From the NCBI RefSeq assembly GCF_041006295.1, contig NZ_CP158487.1, positions 434,001-498,000 of the forward strand: 64,000 bases of DNA. Reading direction: 5' to 3'. Shown in pieces: positions 44,237-53,065 of the stretch; within the stretch, counting starts at the first letter, position 1, and each line of letters begins with the position of its first letter. This stretch comes from Candidatus Nanosynbacter sp. TM7-074 (lineage in GTDB: Bacteria > Patescibacteriota > Saccharimonadia > Saccharimonadales > Saccharimonadaceae). The notes below the pieces were generated by a model. The model ran no database searches. It had not been told where the DNA came from and saw only the letters and a list, made by a program, of their open reading frames with translations. Made by a program: the position numbers and the translations under genes.

Positions 44237-44885
44237 AGCGATAGCCCACTCCTTTCACCGTGATAATGCAGTCGAGGTGCAATTTCTTGCGCAGGTTTTT
44301 GATGTAGACGTCAATCACTCGGTCGAACGGCACCTCGTCATCGCGCCATAACTTATCGATGATAGCCTGCCGGCTCCAGACCATGTTTGGATTATCCACC
44401 AGCAGCTTGAGCAGCTGCACTTCCTTGGGCTTGAGATGCGCATAATTGTCATCATAAAATCCCTGATAGGCCGCGAAATCCACCGAGGCTAGGCCGCGGC
44501 GCCACAAGGTTTTTTTGACAGACTGCTGACGGCGAAGCAAGGCCCTAATTCGCTTCTCCAAAATCACCAGCGAGAACGGCTTACTCATATAATCATCCGC
44601 CAGCTCGTCAAAACTCGCAACTTGCGTCGGCTCATCGTGCAGCGCCGTCAGCATCAGCACCGGCACGTCGCTGCTCTGGCGAATTTGGTGCAGTGTCTCG
44701 ATGCCGCTCATCCCTGGCAGCATAATGTCGAGGATAATCACATCTGCCTCAGCAAATTTCTCCAGTGCTTCCTCGCCGCTGGTCGCCGTCAGTACCGTAA
44801 AGCCGCGCTGGCGGAGAAACTGCTCAGTACCAGTGCGCAGGGCGGGTTCGTCTTCAACGAGGAGAACAGTTGGATCTTGTTGCAT
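44223..44885 (-). CDS. OmpR-family response regulator
   Basis: Protein of 220 aa. Receiver domain with phospho-acceptor D53 (VIILDIMLPG), K of MSKPFS, and a C-terminal winged helix (KEVQLLKLLVDN, VIDVYIKNLRKKL). Expected to bind tandem repeats; candidates are at 40681 and 44904. Leaderless -10 box before the ATG. Confidence 0.94.
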   Translation of the reverse strand: MQQDPTVLLVEDEPALRTGTEQFLRQRGFTVLTATSGEEALEKFAEADVIILDIMLPGMSGIETLHQIRQSSDVPVLMLTALHDEPTQVASFDELADDYMSKPFSLVILEKRIRALLRRQQSVKKTLWRRGLASVDFAAYQGFYDDNYAHLKPKEVQLLKLLVDNPNMVWSRQAIIDKLWRDDEVPFDRVIDVYIKNLRKKLHLDCIITVKGVGYRYEAA

Positions 44886-44892
44886 ATAATTA

Positions 44893-44898
44893 ATTATA
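44893..44898 (-). promoter_or_regulatory. Leaderless extended -10 box for the two-component genes
   Basis: TGG-TATAAT, 7 nt before ATG 44885. Confidence 0.7.
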
Positions 44899-44903
44899 CC
44901 AAC

Positions 44904-44932
44904 TTCACATCTCTACACATAACCAATATAAT
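44904..44932 (+). promoter_or_regulatory. Leaderless promoter of the hydrolase gene with repeat at -35
   Basis: TATAAT (44927-44932) lies 6 nt before ATG 44939. TTCACA (44904-44909) and TACACA (44914-44919), period 10, cover the -35 position and resemble the exporter promoter repeat. Confidence 0.5.
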
Positions 44933-44938
44933 ATCAAT

Positions 44939-45937
44939 ATGAACACTCCACGTAAGAATCGGATTATCAAAATTATCGTATGGATAGTTAGTGCAATTAT
45001 TCTCATCGCAGCATTACTAGCAGCCGCAGCCTTCTTTTGGCCAGCAACAACCAAGCAACTCCAATCATCCAATGCCGAGAGGTTAAGTTATAGCGAGGCC
45101 ATCACCGCCGCCAATCGCATTGTTAATGAAGATGCTGCCAATACTGAAGTTAGATCAGGTTGCCGATCAATTATTAAAACTCACGGCCAAAAAACCACTA
45201 AGGCTGTTCTAATGATTCATGGTGTAAGCGCCTGTCCGCAGCAATTCGCAGAGCTGGGCGACACCTTCTTCAAAGCCGGATATAATGTCTACATCCCCCG
45301 CGTTCCCAGCCACGGCCTCACCGACAATAAACGACACGGAGAAATTACCATTCCAGCAATGGCTCAATTTATGAATTCCAGCACCAGCATTATTAGTGGT
45401 TTAGGCGAAGAAACAGGAGTTATTGGACTATCTGGTGGCGCCAACATGGCAACTTGGATTGCTCAATATAATAGTGCCAACATATCGCGCGCACTATTAT
45501 TATCACCTTTTTATCAACCTTCAGCATCAGAAATGCCCGCCTGGCAATCTCCACTTCTTAGAAATCTTTACGGGCGCGACATTCTTCCTGATTCATTTAG
45601 TGCAGGCAGTAATTTATCATACCGCGCGCTCGGTAAATACATGATAATCGCCAAAAATTACAAATCTGATTTTAAAGCGCCAGGATTAAAACACATTGGC
45701 GTCATAACCAGCGAAAATGACACTGTAATTGATATGCGTCTGGCAAACAATATACCGAAACAAATAGCCACCGCCTCTAATGCAAAATTTCAATCTTATT
45801 CCATACCAGCTTCATTTGGCATTGGACACGATATCGTAGCCTTAAGTCAAGATGAGATCAAAAAACACGTGAATAAACTATACCCATTCTACTTGGAAAT
45901 ATACGAAGGAAAAGACGTAAAATTAGAATCAAATTAG
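44939..45937 (+). CDS. Membrane-anchored alpha/beta hydrolase
   Basis: Protein of 332 aa. N-terminal membrane anchor (about 10-34), then an alpha/beta-hydrolase fold: oxyanion region LMIHGVSACP, nucleophile elbow GLSGGA with S165, catalytic Asp in SENDTVID and His in GIGHDIV. Probably an extracellular esterase or lipase. Divergent from the two-component genes with a shared regulatory region of 53 bp. Confidence 0.88.
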   Translation: MNTPRKNRIIKIIVWIVSAIILIAALLAAAAFFWPATTKQLQSSNAERLSYSEAITAANRIVNEDAANTEVRSGCRSIIKTHGQKTTKAVLMIHGVSACPQQFAELGDTFFKAGYNVYIPRVPSHGLTDNKRHGEITIPAMAQFMNSSTSIISGLGEETGVIGLSGGANMATWIAQYNSANISRALLLSPFYQPSASEMPAWQSPLLRNLYGRDILPDSFSAGSNLSYRALGKYMIIAKNYKSDFKAPGLKHIGVITSENDTVIDMRLANNIPKQIATASNAKFQSYSIPASFGIGHDIVALSQDEIKKHVNKLYPFYLEIYEGKDVKLESN

Positions 45938-45941
45938 CAAT

Positions 45942-46406
45942 TTACTTTTTATCCTGCGCTGCCAAAATCCGCTCCTGAATTTCATCCAGCTGAGCATCGT
46001 CCATTTTTGGACCATCAACCGTAGTTATCCAACCTGGATATTCCGCGTAAAATGCTTGCTCATGCGACACTGCCGAACCAATTCCCTTGGCTAAATCACC
46101 ATGCAATGGCATTAACTTGGCATGCACATGCGCCACGCCCGTACCCTCAAAAACCAACGCTACTCGCGGCGTATCGAAGGCTTTTTCTAAAATATTAGCA
46201 ACCTTTTTCACCGCCAGCATCATCTCAGTATACAATTTATCATCCAAAGAAAATACGTAATCGGCTGGATTATGTTTCGGTATCACCACGGTAAAGCCTG
46301 GCGTGTTCGGAAACGGCGTCAGAAATGCCAAAAACTTCTCGTCTTCCCAAACTTTCCAAGATTTCATGTTGCCTGACACGATATCGTCAAAAATTGTATG
46401 ATTCAT
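45942..46406 (-). CDS. HIT-family nucleotide hydrolase/transferase
   Basis: Protein of 154 aa. HIT fold with GFTVVIPKHNPADYVF and the signature VAHVHAKLMPL. The triad reads H93-x-H95-x-K97: the nucleophilic middle His is kept, while the third His is Lys. An extended C-terminus (after residue 105) is unusual for Hint-type members. AGGAGG SD; 9 nt downstream of the RclA-like gene. Confidence 0.85.
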   Translation of the reverse strand: MNHTIFDDIVSGNMKSWKVWEDEKFLAFLTPFPNTPGFTVVIPKHNPADYVFSLDDKLYTEMMLAVKKVANILEKAFDTPRVALVFEGTGVAHVHAKLMPLHGDLAKGIGSAVSHEQAFYAEYPGWITTVDGPKMDDAQLDEIQERILAAQDKK

Positions 46407-46415
46407 ATTCCTCCT

Positions 46416-47738
46416 TTACGCAAATAAATCGTTCAATGCCTCACTCACCGTTGGATGAGTGAATATTTGGTCACGCAGTACAGTATACGGCAGGTCATTA
46501 TCCATTACAGTTTTGATAATATTAATGACTTCTGGTGAGTTACGGCACAATAAACTAGCACCCAAAATTTGTCCAGTGTTTGCATCAATCACCGCACGCA
46601 GCAAGCCTATTGTAGCATTATCAACATGCAGGCGTGGAACCGCCATAGCAGGCAGCTCTTTTACGATAATTTCGCGCCCCGTCGCACGCGCCTCAGCCTC
46701 TGTCATACCCACCCGACCTAGCGGCGTTTGCATAAAGACCGCGTACGGCAAAGTTTTTTGTTTGGCGCGAGTGTACAGACCATCACCCAGCAACTGGCTT
46801 CTCACAATCCGAAAATCATCCAGCGACGCATATGTAAATTGTGGCCCGCCCGTTACATCGCCCATTGCCCAAATATGCGACCGACTAGTGCGAAGTGTTT
46901 CATCAACCACAATTGCCCCGCGCTCATCCGTCGCTACACCAGCAGCTGGTAAATTCAAGCTCATCGTTGCCGGGCGACGGCCCGTAGCCATCAAAACCGC
47001 ATCATAACCAGCGTAATCATCATGATTTCCTGTGCGAATCGTCGCAGTAGACTCACCCTCAATCGCTGTCACATCCACGCTAAACACAATCTCGATACCC
47101 TGCACCTGCAATGCTTCAGTAGTAGCCCGAGCAATTGCTGGATCTTCACGTGCAAGCAGAGCATCACCCCTCTCAAATACTGTTACTTTTGTACCAAGTT
47201 TGGTATAAGTTGAGGCAAATTCTAGCCCAATATAACCGCCACCAATGATAGCTAGCTGTTTTGGCTGCGTCATTTTATCCAGCAATTCAGTACTGGTATA
47301 TACAAACGGCTTATCAACACCTGGAATATCTGGGATAATTGATTCCGAACCGGTGTTAATAAAAATCTGCGGTGCACTCACTACTAGCTCGTCGTCACCC
47401 GCCATAACCTTCACAGTACGATCATCTACGAACGATGCCTCACCCTCAATGACACTCACCGTTTCACGATCCGCCAGCATGTGATAGTTCTTCTCATTCA
47501 ACCGCGCTACCACTGTTGTCTTATGTGCCATCGCCTCATCAAAACTTTGATGATGTTCGGCTGCATTGACTAACACCTTAGTAGGAATACAAGCAATATT
47601 AATACAGGTGCCGCCATACATCTTTGGTGACCGCTCCACCAGCGCTACCTTTTTGCCCGCATTTGCCAGCGCTACCGCCAATGTCTTGCCAGCTTTGCCA
47701 AAACCAATAATAAGTGCGTCAAATTGTTGTGTATCCAT
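46416..47738 (-). CDS. RclA-like flavoprotein disulfide reductase
   Basis: Protein of 440 aa. FAD motif IIGFGKAGKTLAVALANAG, redox Cys pair C45/C50 in YGGTCINIACIPTK, NADH motif IGGGYIGLEFAS, GDVTGGPQFTY and the C-terminal IFTHPTVSEALNDLF. The FGKAGKTLA start and GPQFTYASLDDFRIV segment match RclA rather than dihydrolipoamide or mercuric reductase. RclA-type enzymes protect against hypohalous acids and reduce hypothiocyanous acid. Strong AGGAGG SD. Confidence 0.85.
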   Translation of the reverse strand: MDTQQFDALIIGFGKAGKTLAVALANAGKKVALVERSPKMYGGTCINIACIPTKVLVNAAEHHQSFDEAMAHKTTVVARLNEKNYHMLADRETVSVIEGEASFVDDRTVKVMAGDDELVVSAPQIFINTGSESIIPDIPGVDKPFVYTSTELLDKMTQPKQLAIIGGGYIGLEFASTYTKLGTKVTVFERGDALLAREDPAIARATTEALQVQGIEIVFSVDVTAIEGESTATIRTGNHDDYAGYDAVLMATGRRPATMSLNLPAAGVATDERGAIVVDETLRTSRSHIWAMGDVTGGPQFTYASLDDFRIVRSQLLGDGLYTRAKQKTLPYAVFMQTPLGRVGMTEAEARATGREIIVKELPAMAVPRLHVDNATIGLLRAVIDANTGQILGASLLCRNSPEVINIIKTVMDNDLPYTVLRDQIFTHPTVSEALNDLFA

Positions 47739-47861
47739 TTACCTCCTCCTATCTTTTTTAGTGATCTCTCTCGCTGCAACAATTTCTCTATCGGCACACA
47801 GAACTGATTCTTTTATCACAAGTTTTTGAGATACTACTATTATCGTGTGCGCAATAGCTCC

Positions 47862-48905
47862 TTAAAACTGCTCCAAAAAATCCAACTTGCCGCTCTCAAA
47901 ATGCCGCACGTCCTCGATGCCGTATTTCATCATCACCAGCCGGTCAATGCCGCAGCCAAAGGCAAAACCGGTGTATTCATTCGGATCAATGTCGGCAGCT
48001 TTCAACACATTCGGATGAATCATACCGCAGCCCAAGAGTTCGATCCAGCCTTCGCCCGAACAAACCTTACAATCCGGATTTTTTCCTTCACAGAACGGAC
48101 AGCTCAATGCAAATTCAAAGCTCGGTTCGGTGAACGGGAAATAAAATGGGTTGACGCGCACATCCAATTTCTTGCCGTAATATTCCTGCAGAAACTCCTG
48201 CAAGGTGGCGATCAGATTGCCGACGTTAACCCCCTTGGCGACATACACGCCCTCGACTTGATAGAACGTGTGCTCATGCCGCGCGTCCAAATCTTCGTTG
48301 CGAAACACCCGGTCGGACACGATGGCGGCGATCGCCTCGCCCTTCGCTAAATTATCATGATATTTTTTCAACACGCGGTTTTGCATGGTCGAGGTGTGTG
48401 CCGGCGCAATCAAACGGTCGCCATTAATATCAGTTTCCTCGGTCATGAACGTATCATAATCATCACGCGCCGGGTGACCCTTCGGGAAGTTCAGACTCTC
48501 GAACATATGAAATTGATCGTCAATTTCACGCGACTCTTCCGTCACGAAGCCCATGCGGTTGAAAATGTCAGAAATGCGGTCAATTTCTCGCATCAATGGG
48601 TGAATCGTGCCACGCTCACTTGGCAGTAATTCAGGGCGCGGAGCATTGACATCCATCGGCGCTGTCACGTCAATTGGCGGCAATTCAACTTTTGATAATT
48701 CAGCTTCGCGAGCCGTGATCGCCCGCTCCAGTTCCTGCTTCAACTCATTAACCTTTTTACCAAACGCCCCGCGTTCTTCGCTTGGCAACGTCGCAATGAC
48801 ACCATACAGTTCCCGTAGCTCTGCACTCCGCAACACACTGCGCGGCTCGTCCGCCTCACCTACTCGTGATAATAGCACTGATCGAACTTTATCTAGCTTT
48901 TCCAT
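47862..48905 (-). CDS. pheS: Phenylalanyl-tRNA synthetase alpha subunit
   Basis: Protein of 347 aa. N-terminal coiled coil (1-85), then the class II catalytic core: HPLMREIDRISDIFNRMGF, LIAPAHTSTMQNR (motif 2), FYFPFTEPSFEFA and GCGIDRLVMMKYG (motif 3). A CPFC-x6-CKVC segment, present in many PheS, probably binds zinc. Directly follows a small membrane gene (1-nt gap) and is separate from pheT. Confidence 0.96.
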   Translation of the reverse strand: MEKLDKVRSVLLSRVGEADEPRSVLRSAELRELYGVIATLPSEERGAFGKKVNELKQELERAITAREAELSKVELPPIDVTAPMDVNAPRPELLPSERGTIHPLMREIDRISDIFNRMGFVTEESREIDDQFHMFESLNFPKGHPARDDYDTFMTEETDINGDRLIAPAHTSTMQNRVLKKYHDNLAKGEAIAAIVSDRVFRNEDLDARHEHTFYQVEGVYVAKGVNVGNLIATLQEFLQEYYGKKLDVRVNPFYFPFTEPSFEFALSCPFCEGKNPDCKVCSGEGWIELLGCGMIHPNVLKAADIDPNEYTGFAFGCGIDRLVMMKYGIEDVRHFESGKLDFLEQF

Positions 48906-48906
48906 A

Positions 48907-49143
48907 TCATCGTCCTTGCATTAAAAACATACCGACAACCACCGCCGCCATAATAACAATCACAATCCAAGCCGGCGCCAAAGTCGTCGTCTGCTTCGTA
49001 TTCTCCAAATATCTCACATCTTCTACACCGTCAAGACTAGCCTTTTCCTGAAGACCCGACGCCTTCGCCTTTTCACGTAGTTCCGCCGCGATTCGCTCCT
49101 GCAACTCACTGCGCTGATCGTTCTGATTTACAAATAATCCCAT
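48907..49143 (-). CDS. Small C-tail-anchored membrane protein
   Basis: Protein of 78 aa. Residues 1-55 are charged and helical (RSELQERIAAELREKAK), and one membrane helix ends the protein (WIVIVIMAAVVVGMFLM). Family unknown. First gene of the pheS transcript, set by a TATACT box 6 nt upstream. Confidence 0.65.
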   Translation of the reverse strand: MGLFVNQNDQRSELQERIAAELREKAKASGLQEKASLDGVEDVRYLENTKQTTTLAPAWIVIVIMAAVVVGMFLMQGR

Positions 49144-49149
49144 AACTAC

Positions 49150-49155
49150 AGTATA
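49150..49155 (-). promoter_or_regulatory. Leaderless -10 box for the pheS transcript
   Basis: TATACT, 6 nt before ATG 49143. Confidence 0.65.
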
Positions 49156-49166
49156 GCAAATTATGC

Positions 49167-49172
49167 TATAAT
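49167..49172 (+). promoter_or_regulatory. Extended -10 box for the aquaporin gene
   Basis: TGC-TATAAT, followed by a leader of about 20 nt that carries an AGGAGGG SD. Confidence 0.7.
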
Positions 49173-49200
49173 AGTCGTGATACTACTTTAAGGAGGGAAT

Positions 49201-50136
49201 ATGGCTACGAAGAAAACTTCAAAGAAAGCCCCGGTTAAAGCTACGGCAAAGAAAGCTGCCGCTAAAACCGAAACCAAAACGACCGTCAAGCGTGTCGTTA
49301 CTGAATCTGTTGCGCCCAAAAGTCAGCGCGCCAAATTAGATTCTAAATTACCAAGCAACTTAATCAACATCGTCATTGCAGAAATCGTCGGTACGTTCAT
49401 TTTGACGCTAGCCGCCCTATTCGCATCAGACATCCTATCATCAATGTACGTTGGCTTTGCACTCATGCTCATCGTCACTGCTATTGGTGGTATTTCTGGC
49501 GCGCACGTCAACCCAGCCGTTACTTTCGGTTTGTGGTCAATGCGCAAGCTAAAAACCATTTTGGTACCATTTTACTGGGGTGCCCAGTTCCTTGGTGCAA
49601 TGGCGGCTATTGTACTGATTGGATCATTGACAAATGGCGGCTTTGCGCTTAGCTTTGATCAATTTACCGCATTTTCATGGAATATCTTTGCCATAGAATT
49701 AATTGGTACTGCAGTATTCGTATTTGGCATTGCTGCAGTTCTCCAGCGCAAGGAAATCAAAGCAGCTGGTCAAGCTTTTGGTATTGGTCTGGCCTTAATG
49801 ATTGGCCTAGTTGTATCTGGATCACTATACTCGTACGTTAAAGGTGCTGCTATCGCAAAAATCCAGAAAGAGCAAAACGCCGCTCAATCTGAAAAAGGTG
49901 GTCGCACCTACCCACGCGAAATTTATGTTTCAGGAGCTACTTTGAACCCAGCAGTCGCTCTAGCAAGCACAGAAAAAACCGACTCTCAACTACGCAGTAG
50001 TGGAGTATTGCCAGCTGAAGGTGAAAAAAGCTACTCTCGCTTTAGCCTAGAGGTTATTGCAGCTACACTAATCGGCGCAGCACTGGGAGGCAACTTGTTC
50101 TTACTGGTAAATTATCGCAATAAAGACGAAGAGTAA
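49201..50136 (+). CDS. Aquaporin / MIP-family channel with Lys/Ala-rich N-terminus
   Basis: Protein of 311 aa. Residues 1-48 are a Lys/Ala/Thr-rich tail (KKAPVKATAKKAAAKTETK) not typical for the family. Six membrane helices follow. Both NPA half-helix motifs are present (GAHVNPAVTF, ATLNPAVALA). It passes water, glycerol or similar small solutes. An insertion of about 30 polar residues precedes the second NPA. Strong SD. Confidence 0.93.
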   Translation: MATKKTSKKAPVKATAKKAAAKTETKTTVKRVVTESVAPKSQRAKLDSKLPSNLINIVIAEIVGTFILTLAALFASDILSSMYVGFALMLIVTAIGGISGAHVNPAVTFGLWSMRKLKTILVPFYWGAQFLGAMAAIVLIGSLTNGGFALSFDQFTAFSWNIFAIELIGTAVFVFGIAAVLQRKEIKAAGQAFGIGLALMIGLVVSGSLYSYVKGAAIAKIQKEQNAAQSEKGGRTYPREIYVSGATLNPAVALASTEKTDSQLRSSGVLPAEGEKSYSRFSLEVIAATLIGAALGGNLFLLVNYRNKDEE

Positions 50137-50152
50137 GTCACCCTAAATCCGA

Positions 50153-50182
50153 AAAATCCTCCGCTTCAAACGGGGGATTTTT
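50153..50182. terminator. Bidirectional terminator between aquaporin gene and rmuC
   Basis: 11-bp stem aaaatcctccg/cgggggatttt (50153-50163 with 50171-50181) with T runs on both strands. Confidence 0.85.
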
Positions 50183-50196
50183 ATATTAGATAGCAT

Positions 50197-51267
50197 TTAG
50201 TCTTCCTGTGTTGGTCGATCGATTAGTTCTGGCTGCGTTTGATGATCACCACCAGCGATCCGCACCACATCTTTATCAATCTTGCCCAGCTCCTTGTACG
50301 AATTATTATAATGCCCGACAGTCGTGCTAAGGCTCTTGCCCATCTTAGTCATCAGCTCGTCAAACTTTTTAATATGCACGCCCAGCTGACCGACACGCAC
50401 CTGAATGTCCTTGGCTTGCTCTTCAATTTGTAGACTCCTCAGACCCTGCAGCACCGTCTGTAAATACGCCAAAAAGCTAGTCGGACTGACGATGATCACC
50501 CGCTTGTCACGAAAGGCGTATTCGATCAAATCGCGGCTCGAACCGCCCGCACCAACATTGTTGATGAGTAGATCATAATACAGCGATTCGCTCGGGATGA
50601 ACATAAAGGCAAAATCCATGGTATGCTCGCGCGGCCGAATGTACTTGCTGGTTTCGTCGATGCGCCCCTTTAGGTCAGCCTTCACCCTGTTTAGCCACAG
50701 CTCACGTTCAGCTTTGGTCTCGGCGTTGATCATCCGGTTGTAATTTTCCAAGCTAAACTTACTGTCCACTGGCAAAATCTGCCCCTTATCTAGAAAAATA
50801 ACTGCATCAACAGTCTCGCCATCCTTGAAGCGGTATTGCATCTGAAACTGCTTGGCTGGCAGCACGTTATCCAGCACACTTTCCAGATAAAACTCACCGA
50901 ACACGCCGCGCTGCTTTGGGTTTTGCAGGACGTTCTGCAGGGTTTTTAGGTCAGTCGCCACGTCAACCACCCGCTTGTTCGTCTCATCCAACTTCGCCAG
51001 TCGCTGTGTCACGTCCGCCACCAACTTGGCACTTTCTGACAACTGCTTTTGCACCGAGGTTTGCACCTGAGCGTTGCTGCGTTCTAATTTGTTGCTGACT
51101 GATTCATTCAATTTAGCGATGGTCCGTCCCAACTCCACCACGTCAGTTTTAATGAGCTCAACTGATGACTGTTGCTTCAGCTCGCTTAACTTTGACTGCA
51201 ACACAAACAGCGTCGCACCCAGCCCCATAACGATAATAACTAAGAGAATAATGATAATGGCTTCCAT
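50197..51267 (-). CDS. rmuC: DNA recombination protein RmuC
   Basis: Protein of 356 aa. N-terminal membrane helix, coiled coil to about 115, then the RmuC nuclease-like domain (RGVFGEFYLESVLDNVLP, AVIFLDKGQILPVDSKFS, FMFIPSESLYYDL, VIIVSPTSFLAYL). RmuC limits inversions at short repeats and acts in genome protection. Ends at the shared terminator. Confidence 0.93.
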   Translation of the reverse strand: MEAIIIILLVIIVMGLGATLFVLQSKLSELKQQSSVELIKTDVVELGRTIAKLNESVSNKLERSNAQVQTSVQKQLSESAKLVADVTQRLAKLDETNKRVVDVATDLKTLQNVLQNPKQRGVFGEFYLESVLDNVLPAKQFQMQYRFKDGETVDAVIFLDKGQILPVDSKFSLENYNRMINAETKAERELWLNRVKADLKGRIDETSKYIRPREHTMDFAFMFIPSESLYYDLLINNVGAGGSSRDLIEYAFRDKRVIIVSPTSFLAYLQTVLQGLRSLQIEEQAKDIQVRVGQLGVHIKKFDELMTKMGKSLSTTVGHYNNSYKELGKIDKDVVRIAGGDHQTQPELIDRPTQED

Positions 51268-51285
51268 ACTCTTAGTGTACAGGGA

Positions 51286-51780
51286 TTACAGAGACAAGAC
51301 AACTCGTGCCAAAATTGCAAACAACGTCACGAAAAGTATCGCTGCCCAATTGCCACGAATCCGATTCAGCCAAATCAATGACAGATACACCAGCACTGTT
51401 GCCAGAACAACCCAAGTCAACGACAGAACCCAAGGACCATTTGCCCATAACGTAACTCCCCATAAGGATACGGTTGCTGCGAGAACCACCAGAAGTGGTC
51501 GCTTTATGCCAAATACCACCAGTAGCGGCACTAGCATCACCCCAACTAGAATCAAAGGTATGTATGATGAAATACTCGTACTATTTGCGCAAATAGAAAT
51601 ATTATCTGCATTCGAGCAAAATACTGGCGTAATCATAAACCTGTCAAAAGCAAGCGCTAGCAGCCAGATAGCCACACCACTCACAATCAGAGCCATCAGA
51701 ATTCTTAGAAAACTCATCTTTGAAAATGAATATGTATATTCCGAAGTTTCTTCCCGAAAAATAGCCGACAACAATTTCAT
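51286..51780 (-). CDS. Four-helix membrane protein, unknown
   Basis: Protein of 164 aa with four to five hydrophobic segments. Residues 50-65 contain three Cys (VFCSNADNISICAN), perhaps in an external loop with a disulfide. No family recognised. The start is ATG 51780 rather than 51807, because TACAAT lies 6 nt upstream of it. Confidence 0.6.
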   Translation of the reverse strand: MKLLSAIFREETSEYTYSFSKMSFLRILMALIVSGVAIWLLALAFDRFMITPVFCSNADNISICANSTSISSYIPLILVGVMLVPLLVVFGIKRPLLVVLAATVSLWGVTLWANGPWVLSLTWVVLATVLVYLSLIWLNRIRGNWAAILFVTLFAILARVVLSL

Positions 51781-51786
51781 AAATAA

Positions 51787-51792
51787 ATTGTA
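51787..51792 (-). promoter_or_regulatory. Leaderless -10 box for the 51286-51780 gene
   Basis: TACAAT, 6 nt before ATG 51780, with TTGTAA 17 bp further upstream. Confidence 0.6.
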
Positions 51793-51825
51793 ACGTAAAC
51801 TTGTCAATATTACAAATGTATATGC

Positions 51826-52359
51826 TTAAATATCCGACTTTTCTGCGTGCTTCATCGGTACATACCAGACGATACCCACGCAGGCAATCAACAATCCGCC
51901 AATAACGTCAAGTGGCGTATGCACCAAAGCAATCACCCGCCCCACACATACCAGAATTGTCATCGCCAGACAAATAACCGCCAGTCGCCGGTCCTTAGCG
52001 CCAAACCACACCGCCAGCGTAATTGCCATTGTAAATAACGCATGATCAGACGGAAATCCTGGATTATTCAAAAACGACGCTCCTGCTGCCACCCCCAATA
52101 CCTCAAATGGTCGCATCTGATCTGGCTGATAAATCACTCCGATAATTTTTGCTACTACGTACGCCGTTAGTCCTGCCATCAACACCCGAGCGTAAACCTG
52201 ATATTTTTTATCATTCGGCACCAATTTTAGTAACGCATATATGCCAATCAGTGCAATTGGCACGACCAATCCATCAGCGATCAATTTAACAATCCATTGC
52301 AAGTCCATACCATCAGTATATCGCGTTGGCGAGTACTCGTAAACGCTTGCGGAAATCAT
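51826..52359 (-). CDS. PAP2-family membrane phosphatase
   Basis: Protein of 177 aa with five to six helices. The three phosphatase motifs are visible: K-x-RP around KIIGVIYQPDQMRPF, PSDH (usually PSGH) in NPGFPSDHALF, and GRVIALVHTPLDV. Probably dephosphorylates undecaprenyl diphosphate or another lipid phosphate at the outer membrane face. Start chosen at ATG 52359 because TACTAT lies 6 nt upstream. Confidence 0.85.
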   Translation of the reverse strand: MISASVYEYSPTRYTDGMDLQWIVKLIADGLVVPIALIGIYALLKLVPNDKKYQVYARVLMAGLTAYVVAKIIGVIYQPDQMRPFEVLGVAAGASFLNNPGFPSDHALFTMAITLAVWFGAKDRRLAVICLAMTILVCVGRVIALVHTPLDVIGGLLIACVGIVWYVPMKHAEKSDI

Positions 52360-52365
52360 TTTTCT

Positions 52366-52371
52366 ATAGTA
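52366..52371 (-). promoter_or_regulatory. Leaderless -10 box for the PAP2 gene
   Basis: TACTAT, 6 nt before ATG 52359. Confidence 0.55.
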
Positions 52372-52387
52372 CAATTATTTTTGCCGT

Positions 52388-52462
52388 TGGGATGTTGCCA
52401 AGTGGTAAGGCAGCGGGTTCTGGTCCCGCCATTCGGGGGTTCGAATCCCTCCATCCCAGCCA
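52388..52462 (+). tRNA. tRNA-Gln (CUG)
   Basis: Complete cloverleaf. Acceptor tgggatg/catccca, anticodon stem gcggg/cccgc with loop ttctggt and anticodon CTG at 52420-52422, T loop ttcgaat. U1-A72 and discriminator G73 are the usual tRNA-Gln features, and CCA is encoded. It reads CAG and would be charged through GatCAB if the cell lacks GlnRS. Confidence 0.96.
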
Positions 52463-52476
52463 AATTTGAAACTTAG

Positions 52477-52501
52477 CAGCCAGTCATTTGGCTGTTTTTT
52501 T
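52477..52501 (+). terminator. Terminator of tRNA-Gln
   Basis: cagcca/tggctg stem (52477-52482 with 52489-52494) followed by seven T. It overlaps the stop codon of the convergent membrane protein gene. Confidence 0.85.
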
Positions 52502-52903
52502 CGTAGGTATGTTCGCAATAATTAGCAGCAACCACATAATCGCCAGCATCAACACTCCGACTAGCCCGCTCACGTCTTTCAATGTTGCACCAAATATCAC
52601 CGCCGCATACCCATTCACAAACGCCAAAAAACTAATTACCGTCATAATCCCCAAACTCAAAAAACCAGCCGTCCTACTCATCAGGCTAATTCTTTTTGAC
52701 ATATTCATATTAATTAAAAATGGCAACGACACAAGTTCTGCGATTACTAGTAATATTGCAATCGGAAGACTTAAAGATGACGAAATCCCCGCAGAAGTAA
52801 GGACTGCAGAAAACTTCTCAAACGTAAATAATTGACATAATAATAGCACCATTATTAATAGTCCTGTAATCAATTTAACAATTTTATTCACTTTTCTAGA
52901 CAT
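52484..52903 (-). CDS. DoxX/MauE-like four-helix membrane protein
   Basis: Protein of 139 aa, four hydrophobic helices. The FTFEKFSAVL segment, a Glu in the second helix (AELVSLPFLINM) and FLAFVNGY resemble the DoxX/MauE family, but the match is loose. Function unknown. Leaderless start. Confidence 0.55.
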   Translation of the reverse strand: MSRKVNKIVKLITGLLIMVLLLCQLFTFEKFSAVLTSAGISSSLSLPIAILLVIAELVSLPFLINMNMSKRISLMSRTAGFLSLGIMTVISFLAFVNGYAAVIFGATLKDVSGLVGVLMLAIMWLLLIIANIPTKKTAK

Positions 52904-52909
52904 AATTTC

Positions 52910-52915
52910 AGTATA
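52910..52915 (-). promoter_or_regulatory. Leaderless -10 box for the 52484-52903 gene
   Basis: TATACT, 6 nt before ATG 52903. Confidence 0.65.
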
Positions 52916-53065
52916 GCCTGCGTTCCAAAAAAGCTCAAGCTTGTTGTAATTTTTACGAAAACGCTTGCTCTTTTTAATAAAACATCATACAGTTAAGTTA
53001 GCGAACGTTACAAAAATAAACACCACAAAATCGTATCTTTCGCTCTACGACATCCACCACAACTT

